A stretch of 64,000 bases of DNA from Saliphagus infecundisoli (lineage in GTDB: Archaea > Halobacteriota > Halobacteria > Halobacteriales > Natrialbaceae): NCBI RefSeq assembly GCF_020177375.1, contig NZ_JAIWHV010000020.1, forward strand, positions 1 to 64,000, written 5' to 3'. Each line of letters starts with the position of its first letter. Position 1 is the first letter of the stretch. Made by a program: the position numbers and the translations under genes. Below the pieces are notes generated by a model. It ran no database searches. It was not told the origin of the DNA and saw only the letters and a program-made list of their open reading frames with translations. Positions 34,254 to 43,209 of the stretch are shown in pieces.

Positions 34254-36410
34254 TCAGTCCTCGACGATCCGGCTCCCGCCCGGCGGGAGGAAGTGCTGGA
34301 TCCGGTCGGGGCTCGCGACCTTGCGGACGAACGACTCGTCTTCGAAGCGTTCGCGGAACTCCCGGTAGATCCGCTTCCCGCAGTCGGCCTGGGCGAACCG
34401 GCCCGGTTCGACCTCGATCGTCGTCTCCGCTTTCCCCTCGATCGCCTCGGGGGGACCGCCGACCACGCGGGTGTACGGTTCACACTGGATTCCGACGCAG
34501 ACCCCGACCGGCGTGTCGTCGAGGTAGCGCCGGTCGCCCCTGACCGCGAACCCGCCCTTCTCCAAGTACTCGCCGCTCTCGGGGGTCTTCGAGATCTGGT
34601 CTGCGTCGACGACGTAGACGTCGCCGGCGAATCGGCCGTCCTTCCAGACCGACGAGTACGACACCGCGAACTGGGCGGCCTGCTCGATGCTCGAGTCGGG
34701 GATGTCGACATCGCGGGCGGCCTCGCTCGGGTCGGTCGCCTTCAGCACCGTCACGGGCCCGCCGTGGGCCTGAGTGTGGAGCACTTTGTCGCCGGGATCG
34801 ACGTACTTCTTGACGATCTCCTCGTTTTGATCCGCACTGCGCCCCCCGATCACGAGGAAGTCGTCGCTCGTGTGGAACCACCGGAACCGGTCGTACCAGC
34901 CCTCGTTCTCCCGGATCGGGAGCGACGGCATCGAGAGCCAGTCGCGCTCTTCGTCCTCCTCGTCGTCGGCCTCCTCCTCGTCGGGTTCCTCCCATTCCTC
35001 GCGGCGACGCTTCGCCGCCGCCAGATCCTCGCGGGTGTCCTCGATCGCCGCGAGCGCGCCCTCCTTTTTCTCGGCGACGCGCTTTGCCTCGGTGTAGAGG
35101 CGGTCGGCGTTGTGCTCGACGCCCTCGCTCGCGTCGAGTTCGATCCGCTCGTCCTCGAGTTCGACCGTGACGGTCCCGGCCTCGCCGTCGACGCTTTCGA
35201 CCGCTTCGGCCGCGTCGATCCCCCGCTCTCTGCCCTCGGCGAAGCGCGCTTCGATCTCCTCCCAGGGGGTGTCCTCCTCGCGGGCCCGTCGGACCGTCGT
35301 CAGGATCTCGTCGACGAGGCCGTAGCGGGCGTACAGCAGCTCCGCGCGCTCGCGCTCGGCTTCGGCCTGCTCCTCGAAGCCCTCGATCGCGCCCTGCTGC
35401 TGGTCGATGATCCGCTCGTGTTTGGCGATCTCCTCCTCGAAGTCGGGGCGGGTATCGGTCGGATCGGGTTCCGCCTCGTCGCCGAGCTCGAGCCGGTGGA
35501 AGTAGTCGTCGAGCGCGGAGAGAAACGAGTCGTAGGCCTCGGCGGGCAGCCCCTCACGTTCGTGTTCTTCGAGGGGAAAGGGGGTGGCGTCGACGACCCG
35601 CTCGGGAGACTCCTCGTCACCGTCGCTCGTCCCTTCGTCGCTGGCGTCTTCGCCGCCGTCGTCCTCGAAGTAGAGGCGCGGATCGACGTTGCCCGTCCGG
35701 AGGTCGATCGCCAGCCGATCGATCGCGCCGTAGAGGGCGTCGTACTCGGCGTCGCCCGCGTCGGCGATGTCCATGGTCTTCTCGACGCCCGCGCGGGTAC
35801 AGAGCTCCTCGGCGTAGAGGCCGCCGAAGTTGAGCTGGGTCGCGAGCGTCCGGACGACGTCGGTGTCGGAGTCGTCCATCCGGGCGTCGAAGCCCTCCCG
35901 CGAGACCGTAAGCGGGTTGAGCCGCGAGTCGGGGAACTCGTAGCGAGAGCCGGGGACGACGGTCCGGGACTCCAGGCGGACGGTCTCCAGACAGTCGATC
36001 ACTTCGTACTCGCCGTCGGTGACCGCGACGTTGCCCTGGCCGAACAGTTCGACGATGATTCTCGTTACCCCGTCGTCGCGCTCGAAGACGAACTCGAGGA
36101 TGCGATCGAACTCGAACTGTTCGACGCCGGCGAAGTCCGCACCCGACAGCCGGTTGCGAAGCATCATCGCGAACTGGGGCGGTCGGCCGGGGGCGTCGGG
36201 CACCCGCTCGGGGGCGACCGTGTGGGCGCGCTTTACCTCCCCGACCTCGACGATGAGTTCGACCCGCCCGCGGTCGAAATCGCGAAGCTTCAGCCGAAGC
36301 AAATCGTCGCCGTAGAGGTAGGCCTTGTCGACCTTCGCGCCCTCGTGGGCGCCCAGCTCCCGGACGAGGGCCGCGAGGTCGACGCTGGTGAGCTCCCGCT
36401 TCGGATCCAT
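34254..36410 (-). CDS. rqcH: RqcH / NEMF-type ribosome quality control protein
   Basis: This 718-residue protein has NFACT-N at its start (RELTSVDLAALVRELGAHEGAKVDKAYLYG), a central coiled coil of roughly 170 residues (about 325-500, rich in Glu, Arg and Ala) and the C-terminal NFACT-R RNA-binding domain (WYDRFRWFHTSDDFLVIGGRSADQN and later GGPVTVLK). In bacteria RqcH recruits tRNA-Ala and adds alanine tails to peptides on split 50S subunits; in eukaryotes NEMF/Rqc2 does likewise. Archaeal members are assumed to do the same. The ATG at 36410 (MDPKREL) is chosen over one at 36434. Confidence 0.93.
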   Translation of the reverse strand: MDPKRELTSVDLAALVRELGAHEGAKVDKAYLYGDDLLRLKLRDFDRGRVELIVEVGEVKRAHTVAPERVPDAPGRPPQFAMMLRNRLSGADFAGVEQFEFDRILEFVFERDDGVTRIIVELFGQGNVAVTDGEYEVIDCLETVRLESRTVVPGSRYEFPDSRLNPLTVSREGFDARMDDSDTDVVRTLATQLNFGGLYAEELCTRAGVEKTMDIADAGDAEYDALYGAIDRLAIDLRTGNVDPRLYFEDDGGEDASDEGTSDGDEESPERVVDATPFPLEEHEREGLPAEAYDSFLSALDDYFHRLELGDEAEPDPTDTRPDFEEEIAKHERIIDQQQGAIEGFEEQAEAERERAELLYARYGLVDEILTTVRRAREEDTPWEEIEARFAEGRERGIDAAEAVESVDGEAGTVTVELEDERIELDASEGVEHNADRLYTEAKRVAEKKEGALAAIEDTREDLAAAKRRREEWEEPDEEEADDEEDEERDWLSMPSLPIRENEGWYDRFRWFHTSDDFLVIGGRSADQNEEIVKKYVDPGDKVLHTQAHGGPVTVLKATDPSEAARDVDIPDSSIEQAAQFAVSYSSVWKDGRFAGDVYVVDADQISKTPESGEYLEKGGFAVRGDRRYLDDTPVGVCVGIQCEPYTRVVGGPPEAIEGKAETTIEVEPGRFAQADCGKRIYREFRERFEDESFVRKVASPDRIQHFLPPGGSRIVED

Positions 36411-36453
36411 ACTCACACTGTCCGGTCCGGCCAAAAAGGCGTGTCGTTCCCGC

Positions 36454-36861
36454 TTACTCCCCGACGGCCATCAACTCGACTGTGTAGCCGAAGGGATCGG
36501 TGACGTAGTAGGAGGTGTAGCTCCCGACCGGCTCTCGCTCGCGCTCGGCCGTCGAGTCGATCCCTATGCCGGCCTCCTCGAGCCGGCTCCGGACCGCCTC
36601 CGGGGAGTCGTCGATCCTGAGCGCCAGATGGCGGTAGGCTCCGGGCCCCGGGAACTCCTCGACCGGATTGACGTAGAGTCGGGGGCCGTCCCCGGCGTCC
36701 CCGAGGTGGATCGCGAACAGTCCGGGGTCGTCCCGGACCGCGGCGTGCGGGTCGCCGAATCCCGTCTCGAAGCCGAGGCGGTCGACGTAGAACTCGATGA
36801 CTTCGTCCAGGCGCTCTGCTGGGAATCCGAGGTTGGCGTGGTCGATGGCGCTCGCGTGCAT
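36454..36861 (-). CDS. VOC (glyoxalase/bleomycin resistance) family protein
   Basis: This 135-residue protein has a paired beta-alpha-beta-beta-beta fold: IDHANLGFPAERLDEVIEFYVDRLGFETG and PGAYRHLALRIDDSPEAVRSRLEEAGI. Candidate metal ligands are His8, the histidine in YRHLAL and Glu in YTVELMAV. The family covers glyoxalase I, dioxygenases and antibiotic-binding proteins, and no substrate is apparent. It is upstream of rqcH in the same direction with 43 bases between, perhaps in one transcript. Confidence 0.85.
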   Translation of the reverse strand: MHASAIDHANLGFPAERLDEVIEFYVDRLGFETGFGDPHAAVRDDPGLFAIHLGDAGDGPRLYVNPVEEFPGPGAYRHLALRIDDSPEAVRSRLEEAGIGIDSTAEREREPVGSYTSYYVTDPFGYTVELMAVGE

Positions 36862-36933
36862 GAGGGTGAGTCCCTCGCCGAATCACAAGAGCCCCCGCCC
36901 GGCGGCAGGGATGGCCGCCTCCGAAGCGATCCG

Positions 36934-38403
36934 TCAGTTACCCCGGCCGTTTCCGGGACCGCCGCCGTTGCCCGCGCCGTTTCCGTTGCCCGAGTTGCCG
37001 GAGCCACCCGCCGCGTCCACGAGTGCACCGAGATCGAGGTGGCCCGCCCCGTGGTACTTCTCCCCGGCCTCTTGTTGGACCGCGGTCTCCCGGAGCAGGT
37101 CCTCGACCTCCTCGACGCTGGCATCGGGTTGCAGCGACCGAACCAGCGCGACGGCACCCGAAACCTGCGGGGCGGCCATCGAGGTGCCGGCCTTCCAGCC
37201 GTAGCCGGCTTCGACCTCGCCGTCGTCGCCGACGACGTTGACCGTCGAGAGCACGAGGTCCCGGGCCGCGTTCTCGTCGTCGCTTTCCTGATCGAGGTCG
37301 CCGCCGGCAGCGCTGATGTCGATCGCGCTCTCGCCGTAGTTCGTGTAGAAGGCGGGATCGGTCGTCGGCTCCTCGAGGTGGCCCGGCGCGAGTGCGTTGT
37401 GGGCCATGTTCGGGCCGTCGCCCCAGAGAAAGCCGATGGGGCCGGTCGCGGAGACGCCGAAGACGCCGTCGATCTCGGTCGGGATCGTGAAGGTCTCCTC
37501 CGGATCGAGATCGAGGCCCGCGTTGCCCGCGGAGTTGACGACGACCATGCCCTGGCTGCGGGCGTACTGGACCGCAGCGGTGTAGACGGCGACGTACTGC
37601 TGGACGACCGACTCCGGGAGGCCGGCGATCGTCTCCGCCGGAATCCCGAGGCTCAGGTTCGCCGCGTCACAGCCCCTGTCGGCGGCCGCGACGATGGCGG
37701 CGATGACGTCCCCGCCGGCGCCCTCCTGGCCGGAGAACACGCGCAGGGCGACGATGTCGGTCTCGGGTGCCGTTCCCGTCACGCCGCCAGCGTCGCCGAC
37801 GCCCTCGTTGGTCGCGGCGACGGTGCCGGCGACGTGGGTCCCGTGATTGCCCGCGCCGTTCGGCCGCCAGTCGTCGGGATCGGTCGTGAAGTTCTCCGAG
37901 CGCTCTTCGTCGACGACGTCCGCGAGGTCGGGGTGTCCGTCGTAGACCCCGCTGTCGATGACCGCGATCGAGGTCCCTTCGCCGCGGGTCCGCTCGTGAA
38001 CGTACCCGCCGCCTCCGGGGTGTTCGTCGATGTCGGCGACGTTCTGGGCGCGCTTGTCCCACTGGAGGTCGCCGTTGGTCGGCTCCTCGCTCGCGAAGCC
38101 GGGCTGGCCGCCCTTGTCCCGTTCGGCGACCGGGCCGTGCTGGGCCACCGCGATGTCGGGCAGGGTCGCGCTCGCGCCGCCGACCGTTCCGGGATCCCCG
38201 CGAGCGACCAGCAGGTCGATCTGGGAGACGTCGTGGATAATCTCGACGTCTTCGGGGACCTCGCTTTCGTCGACCTCCGTCAGGTCGATGAAGAATCGTC
38301 CCTCCTCGCCGGAGTTCGCAGACGCCGATCCGACGCCAACCGTGAGTCCGCCGGCCGTCGCGCCCGTGAGCTGCAGGAATCGTCGTCGGCTATGGTTTCC
38401 CAT
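36934..38403 (-). CDS. secreted subtilisin-like serine protease (S8 family)
   Basis: This 489-residue precursor has a twin-arginine signal (HSRRRFLQLTG, 4-14), so it is exported folded. A propeptide of about 100 residues follows, then the protease domain with Asp150 in AVIDSGVYDGHPDL, His187 in NHGTHVAGT and Ser408 in AGTSMAAPQVSG. The C-terminus is a Gly/Asn-rich tail (GNGGGPGNGRGN). It resembles halolysins, which degrade proteins outside the cell at high salt. It is divergent from the CNNM-like gene. Confidence 0.93.
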   Translation of the reverse strand: MGNHSRRRFLQLTGATAGGLTVGVGSASANSGEEGRFFIDLTEVDESEVPEDVEIIHDVSQIDLLVARGDPGTVGGASATLPDIAVAQHGPVAERDKGGQPGFASEEPTNGDLQWDKRAQNVADIDEHPGGGGYVHERTRGEGTSIAVIDSGVYDGHPDLADVVDEERSENFTTDPDDWRPNGAGNHGTHVAGTVAATNEGVGDAGGVTGTAPETDIVALRVFSGQEGAGGDVIAAIVAAADRGCDAANLSLGIPAETIAGLPESVVQQYVAVYTAAVQYARSQGMVVVNSAGNAGLDLDPEETFTIPTEIDGVFGVSATGPIGFLWGDGPNMAHNALAPGHLEEPTTDPAFYTNYGESAIDISAAGGDLDQESDDENAARDLVLSTVNVVGDDGEVEAGYGWKAGTSMAAPQVSGAVALVRSLQPDASVEEVEDLLRETAVQQEAGEKYHGAGHLDLGALVDAAGGSGNSGNGNGAGNGGGPGNGRGN

Positions 38404-38683
38404 GGAAATAGCCGATAGCTACTAATTGATAAACATTCCGCCAAACGACATAGTTGGTATTTACTGGTCGATAATGGATACTTTATCTTTCAGGCCTCTT
38501 TTATGCAGTTCGCCGACCGGCCGGCGACCGATCCCCGTAGCTACTAATGGCCGGCGTTCGGAGACGGGATATGGACAATCGTCGCGCGCGCCTCCGTCGA
38601 AGACTTGCGGAATCGCCCCCGACGGCCCGTCCGGACGCCGGCACCGGAGCCGGGTTCGGGGAATCGGCGCCGCGGGTGGTCCC
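38404..38683. promoter_or_regulatory. divergent region between the protease and the CNNM-like gene
   Basis: This 280-base region has A+T-rich sequence next to the protease start (about 38404-38445) and again at about 38465-38500. The part near 38560-38680 is GC-rich and reads openly in frame with the CNNM gene. No clear repeat or RNA gene is seen. Confidence 0.35.
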
Positions 38684-40060
38684 GTGGTAGACGTCGCGGT
38701 CTCGGCGGGACGGGTCCTCCTCGCGCTCGTCCTGGTCGCCCTCAACGGGTTCTTCGTGGCCTCGGAGTTCGCCTACGTCCGCATCCGGGCGACCAGCGTC
38801 GAGCAACTCGTCGAGGAGGGCCGGCCGGGGTCGGGCGCCCTTGAGGCGGCCCTCGAGAACCTCGACGACTACCTCGCGGTGACCCAGCTGGGAATCACCA
38901 TCTCCTCGCTGGGGCTGGGTTGGATCGGCGAGCCCGCCGTGGCGGCGTTAGTCGAGCCCGTGCTCGGTCCCCTCCTGCCCGAGGGGCTCCTCCATCTCGT
39001 CGCGTTCGCGATCGGCTTCGGCACGATCACCTTTCTGCACGTCGTCTTCGGCGAACTCGCCCCGAAGACGATCGCCATCGCACGGGCCGAGCGGGTGGCC
39101 CTGCTGGTCGCCGTGCCGATGAAGTTCTGTTACTACCTCTTTCTCCCCGGGATCGTCGTCTTCAACGGGACGGCGAACTTCTTCACCCGGCTGATCGGCG
39201 TTCCGCCGGCCTCCGAGACCGACGAGGTGCTCTCCGAGAGGGAGATCCTCTCCGTGCTCGCCCACGCCGGCACCGAGGGCCACGTCGACGCCGAGGAAGT
39301 CGAGATGATCGAGCGGGTGTTCGAACTCGACGACGCCTCGATCCGGGAGGTGATGGTCCCTCGTCCCGACGTCGTGGCCGTTCCGGCCGACCTCCCGCTG
39401 TCGGGGCTGCGCGAGACGGTCATGACTGCCGAACACACCCGGTATCCGGTCGTCGATCCCGACGACGACGACCAGGTGGTCGGCTTCGTCGACGTCAAGG
39501 ACGTGCTCCGGGCCCTAGATGAGGACGCCGAGGCGACCGCGGGGGATCTCGCCCGCGAGATGCCCGTCGTCCCCGAGACGGCCCGCGTCGGCGACCTGCT
39601 CGCCCAGTTCCAGCGCGAACAACGCCAGATGGCGGCGGTGATCGACGAGTGGGGCGCCCTGGAGGGGATCGCAACCGTCGAGGACGTCGTCGAGGCGGTC
39701 GTCGGCGACATCAGAGACGACTTCGACGCCGATGGCGAGCCCTCGATCGACCGGCGGGAAGACGGGAGCTATGCCATCGACGGCGGCGTCGCGCTCTCGA
39801 CGGTCAACGAGGAGCTCGAGGCCGGCTTCGAGGACGAGGAGGTCGGCACCGTCGGCGGGCTCGTCCTCTCCCGGCTCGGCCGGGCGCCGGAGGTCGGCGA
39901 CCGGGTGGCGATCGAGGGCTACGAACTCCGGGTCGAGGCCGTCGACGGCGCCCGGATCGAGCGGGTCGTCGTCCGCGAGACCGATGGCGAGCCCGCCGAC
40001 GGAGCGGATGCTGGCGAGGCCGGCGACCCGGTCGCAGGGAGAGACGCCGACGGCGAGTGA
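38684..40060 (+). CDS. CNNM/CorC (hemolysin C-like) transporter with CBS domains
   Basis: This 458-residue membrane protein has an N-terminal CNNM (DUF21) domain with four hydrophobic segments (ALVLVALNGFFVASEFAYVR; GITISSLGLGWIGEPAVAALV; HLVAFAIGFGTITFLHVVFGELAPKTIA; YYLFLPGIVVFNG). Two CBS motifs (REVMVPRPDVVAVPADLPL and ETARVGDLLAQFQREQRQMAAV) and a CorC-type C-terminal domain (TVGGLVLSRLGRAPEVGDRVAIEGYELRVEAVDG) follow. The family exports Mg2+ or Co2+ and is regulated through the CBS pair by nucleotides. The start is taken as the GTG at 38684; earlier starts in the open frame read non-family sequence. Confidence 0.88.
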   Translation: MVDVAVSAGRVLLALVLVALNGFFVASEFAYVRIRATSVEQLVEEGRPGSGALEAALENLDDYLAVTQLGITISSLGLGWIGEPAVAALVEPVLGPLLPEGLLHLVAFAIGFGTITFLHVVFGELAPKTIAIARAERVALLVAVPMKFCYYLFLPGIVVFNGTANFFTRLIGVPPASETDEVLSEREILSVLAHAGTEGHVDAEEVEMIERVFELDDASIREVMVPRPDVVAVPADLPLSGLRETVMTAEHTRYPVVDPDDDDQVVGFVDVKDVLRALDEDAEATAGDLAREMPVVPETARVGDLLAQFQREQRQMAAVIDEWGALEGIATVEDVVEAVVGDIRDDFDADGEPSIDRREDGSYAIDGGVALSTVNEELEAGFEDEEVGTVGGLVLSRLGRAPEVGDRVAIEGYELRVEAVDGARIERVVVRETDGEPADGADAGEAGDPVAGRDADGE

Positions 40061-40109
40061 GACGGGTTCAGGCCACAGAGGTAAGCCCCTGGAGGGAGAA
40101 CCCCCGGCC

Positions 40110-40988
40110 ATGAACCCGATGGACGGGCCGATCCTCGTCCCGACCGACGGGAGCGAGCCGGCCGACGCCGCACTCGAGCACGCCATCGACATCGCCGCGG
40201 ACACGGGCGCGACCGTCCATGCGCTCTACGTCGCGGACACGAACGAGCCGAGCCTCGTCCGGGTCGGAGCCGAAGTCGAGGACGTCCTCGAGGAGGAAGG
40301 CCAGGAGGTCATCGAGGCGGCCAGAGCGCGCGCGGCCGGACGCGGCGTCGACGTCGACGACCGCGTGATCCAGGGCCAGCCCCGCAACGTCATCCTCGAG
40401 TACGCCGCGACGGAGGGCGTCTCGATGGTCGTCATGGGCGCCCACGGGCGCGACGGGATCGGCGAGTACCTCCTGGGGAGTACGACCGAGCGGGTCGCGA
40501 ACGCCTGCGAGGTCCCCGTGCTGACGGTGCGTACGGGCGAGGGAACCCGCCGGACCTATCCCTACGAGGCGGTCCTCGTGCCGACCGACGGCAGCGAGCA
40601 CGCCCGGGCCGCCCTCGAGCTCGGCGCCGCCGTCGCCGCCCGCCACGGGGCGTCGTTGCACCTGCTCTCGATCGTCGACGAGCTTCCGGAGACGATCGAC
40701 GCGGGTACGGTCGCCCTCTCGGAGGACGTCGAGCGAACCTACGAGGAACATCTAGGGGAGGCCGCCGAGATCGCCCGCGAGGCCGGCGTCGAGGACGTCG
40801 TCACCGCCGTCGAGTCGGGCTCGGTCCCCCGCGAGGTCGTCGCCTACGCCGAGGACGGGATCGACCTCGTCGCGATGGGGACCCACGGCCGGTCGGGGCT
40901 CGATCGCTACCTGCTCGGGAGCTTCACGGACCGGGTCGTCCGGACCTCCCCCGCCCCGGTGTTGACGACGCGGGTCCGCGAGGAGTGA
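40110..40988 (+). CDS. tandem universal stress protein (two UspA domains)
   Basis: This 292-residue protein has two Usp domains of about 145 residues. Each has the ILVPTDGSE opening (ILVPTDGSEPADAALEHAID; VLVPTDGSEHARAALELG) and the ATP-binding GxHGRxGxxxYLLGS motif (GAHGRDGIGEYLLGSTTERV; GTHGRSGLDRYLLGSFTDRV). Tandem Usp proteins bind ATP and respond to stress. It follows the CNNM-like gene by 49 bases and may share its transcript. Confidence 0.93.
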   Translation: MNPMDGPILVPTDGSEPADAALEHAIDIAADTGATVHALYVADTNEPSLVRVGAEVEDVLEEEGQEVIEAARARAAGRGVDVDDRVIQGQPRNVILEYAATEGVSMVVMGAHGRDGIGEYLLGSTTERVANACEVPVLTVRTGEGTRRTYPYEAVLVPTDGSEHARAALELGAAVAARHGASLHLLSIVDELPETIDAGTVALSEDVERTYEEHLGEAAEIAREAGVEDVVTAVESGSVPREVVAYAEDGIDLVAMGTHGRSGLDRYLLGSFTDRVVRTSPAPVLTTRVREE

Positions 40989-41046
40989 TCCCTCCCCGAC
41001 TGCGAAAGCCGAACCGTTAACGGGACCGCGCGGGACCGTGCCGTCG

Positions 41047-42333
41047 ATGTCCGTCGCGGAGTTCAACGTCGCCCTGTTCGCGATCGGGGGGTTGATCGTC
41101 TCGTTGAGCCTCGTCGCCGGGCTGGTCCACGAGAAGGTGTACGTCCTCTCGGAGCCGATGGCCGCGGTCGGCCTCGGCGTCGTGATCGGTCCGCTCGGCC
41201 TGGGTGTCTTCGAGCTCTCGACGTTCGGCGATCCGTTCCCCATCGTCGAGCAGTTCGCGCGTCTCACCGTCGGCCTCGCGGTCATGGGTGCGGCGCTCAG
41301 GCTCCCTCCGGGGTATATTCGCGAGCACGTCCCCGCGATGGCGGCGATCCTCCTCCCGGGGATGGTTGCCATGTGGCTCGTCAGCAGCGCGCTCGCCTCC
41401 CTGTTTCTGGCGGTCTCGCTCCCGGTCGCGGCGCTGATCGGCGCGATCGTCACCCCGACCGATCCGGTGCTCGCGGGCACCATCGTCACCGGCGGCACCG
41501 CAGAGCGGTTCATCCCCGAGCCGATCCGGGACGTCCTCACCGCCGAGTCGGGCGCCAACGACGGGCTGGCCTACCCGCTGGTCTTCGCCCCGATCCTGTT
41601 CGTCGAACACGCGCCGGGTCGGGCGCTCCGGGAGTGGCTCGTCGGAACGGTGCTCTGGGAGGTCGGCAGCGCCGTTGTCATCGGCGCCGCCGTCGGCGCG
41701 GCCGCCGGCTGGATCGAACGCGAGTCCCGAAAGCGTGCCTTCCTCGAGCGGGCCTCGGTACTGACCGTCACCGTCGCGCTCACCTTCGCCGTCCTCGGGG
41801 GTGCGAAACTGGTCGGCAGCGAGGGGATCCTCGCCGCGTTCGTCGCCGGCCTCCTGTTCAACCGGTTCGTCGACGCGGGCGACCGGGCAGACGAACAGCA
41901 GGTCCAGGAGACGGTCCTCCGGCTGTTTACGTTCCCCGTCTTCGTGCTCTTCGGCACTGTCCTCCCCGTCGAGGCGTGGGTCGCGCTCGGGCCGGCCGGC
42001 GTCGGTCTCGTCGCCGGCGTGCTCTGCTGTCGGCGGCTCCCGATGGTCGTCGTCTTCCGGCGGTTCGTCCCCTCGATCGAGGGGCGGGGCGCCGACCTCT
42101 TTGCGGCCTGGTTCGGCCCGGTCGGCATCGCCGCCCTCTACTATGCGACGGTCGCCCACCGGACGGTCGGAGACGGAACGATCTGGCCCGCCGCGACGCT
42201 CGTGATCGCGGGCTCGGTCCTGGTCCACGGACTCACCGCCACCCCGCTCACCCGGATCTACGGCCGATCGCTCGGGCGCGACCGCGGCAACGAGCGGTCC
42301 GACGGCGGACGCCCCGACCTCGGCGGCGAATGA
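41047..42333 (+). CDS. CPA1 Na+(K+)/H+ antiporter, NhaP type
   Basis: This 428-residue protein has about twelve hydrophobic segments. The conserved TDPVLAGTIV and ESGANDGLAYPLVFAPILF motifs carry the ion-binding acidic residues of the CPA1 family. The C-terminal tail is short and charged, without a regulatory domain. The ATG at 41047 is supported by a GTTAA box 29 bases before it; a GTG at 41038 is in frame but too close to that box. Sodium export is a core need for haloarchaea. Confidence 0.88.
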   Translation: MSVAEFNVALFAIGGLIVSLSLVAGLVHEKVYVLSEPMAAVGLGVVIGPLGLGVFELSTFGDPFPIVEQFARLTVGLAVMGAALRLPPGYIREHVPAMAAILLPGMVAMWLVSSALASLFLAVSLPVAALIGAIVTPTDPVLAGTIVTGGTAERFIPEPIRDVLTAESGANDGLAYPLVFAPILFVEHAPGRALREWLVGTVLWEVGSAVVIGAAVGAAAGWIERESRKRAFLERASVLTVTVALTFAVLGGAKLVGSEGILAAFVAGLLFNRFVDAGDRADEQQVQETVLRLFTFPVFVLFGTVLPVEAWVALGPAGVGLVAGVLCCRRLPMVVVFRRFVPSIEGRGADLFAAWFGPVGIAALYYATVAHRTVGDGTIWPAATLVIAGSVLVHGLTATPLTRIYGRSLGRDRGNERSDGGRPDLGGE

Positions 42334-42374
42334 CCCGTCCCCGACACCACCCCGGAACCGCATCGGGACCACAA

Positions 42375-42382
42375 CCGTTTTG
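42375..42382 (+). promoter_or_regulatory. TATA-like box of the ZIP gene
   Basis: CCGTTTTG is centred about 26 bases before the ATG at 42406, as in other leaderless genes in the window. Confidence 0.45.
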
Positions 42383-42405
42383 CTCGCCGGGGTGAACGCC
42401 CGGAT

Positions 42406-43203
42406 ATGTCCTCGCTCGGGGAGGTCCTCGTCGTCGCGACCCTCGCGGGCTCGGCGACCGGGCTCGGCGCGCTCCCGACGCTCGTCGCCGGCCAGGTCGG
42501 CCACCGGGTCTACGACAGCGCGCTCGGGCTCGCCGCGGGCATCATGGTCGGGGCGGCCGTCTTCGCGCTCGTCGTCCCCAGCCTCGATCTCGGCTCGACC
42601 TGGGAGGTCGTCGTCGGCATCCTCGGCGGCGGGGCCTTCCTGCTCGGAGCCAACGCCGCCCTTCCCCACCTCCACGCCGGGTTCCGGGGCGATCGCCTCG
42701 AGGGAACCGCCGCCCTCGAGGGCTCGCCCTCGCGGCTCCCGGACTCGGGCGACCAGCTCCGCCGGGCGACGCTGGTGGGTTCGGCGGTGACGATCCACAA
42801 CGTCCCCGAGGGACTCGCCGTCGGAATCGCCTTCGCGAGCGGCGAGGCGGGCCTCGGGCTGGCCGTCGCGGCCGCCATCGCCGTCAACAACGTCCCCGAC
42901 GGGTTCGCGATGGCCGTTCCCGCGGTCCGGGCGGGCGTCTCCCGGCCGAAGACGATCCTCTACACCACGCTCTCGGGCGGGCTTCCCGAACCGATCGCGG
43001 CCGCGGCCGGCTTCGCACTCGTGAGCGTCGTCGCCGACCTCTTTCCCGTCGCGGCCGGCCTCGCCGCGGGCGCGATGATCGCGGTCGTCTTTCGGGAGCT
43101 GATCCCCTCGAGCCACGGCCACGGCCACGACGACGCCGCGACGGCGGCGTTCGTCTCCGGCTTCGCGATCATGCTGATCGTCGACACCGTACTCGCGGTC
43201 TGA
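42406..43203 (+). CDS. ZIP-family metal transporter
   Basis: This 265-residue protein has eight predicted hydrophobic segments. VTIHNVPEGLAVG (the HNxPEG motif of TM4) and AVNNVPDGFAMAV (the TM5 counterpart, with the first histidine replaced by asparagine) form the metal path. A histidine-rich loop (SSHGHGHDD) precedes the last helix. ZIP proteins import Zn2+, Fe2+ or Mn2+. The gene is single and independent. Confidence 0.9.
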   Translation: MSSLGEVLVVATLAGSATGLGALPTLVAGQVGHRVYDSALGLAAGIMVGAAVFALVVPSLDLGSTWEVVVGILGGGAFLLGANAALPHLHAGFRGDRLEGTAALEGSPSRLPDSGDQLRRATLVGSAVTIHNVPEGLAVGIAFASGEAGLGLAVAAAIAVNNVPDGFAMAVPAVRAGVSRPKTILYTTLSGGLPEPIAAAAGFALVSVVADLFPVAAGLAAGAMIAVVFRELIPSSHGHGHDDAATAAFVSGFAIMLIVDTVLAV

Positions 43204-43209
43204 CTCTCA

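Noticed and set aside
41017-43128. 703-codon minus-strand frame opposite NhaP and ZIP
   Set aside because: It is composed mainly of Asp, Arg, Glu and Gly with no hydrophobic core, and it crosses the boundary between two well-supported plus-strand genes.
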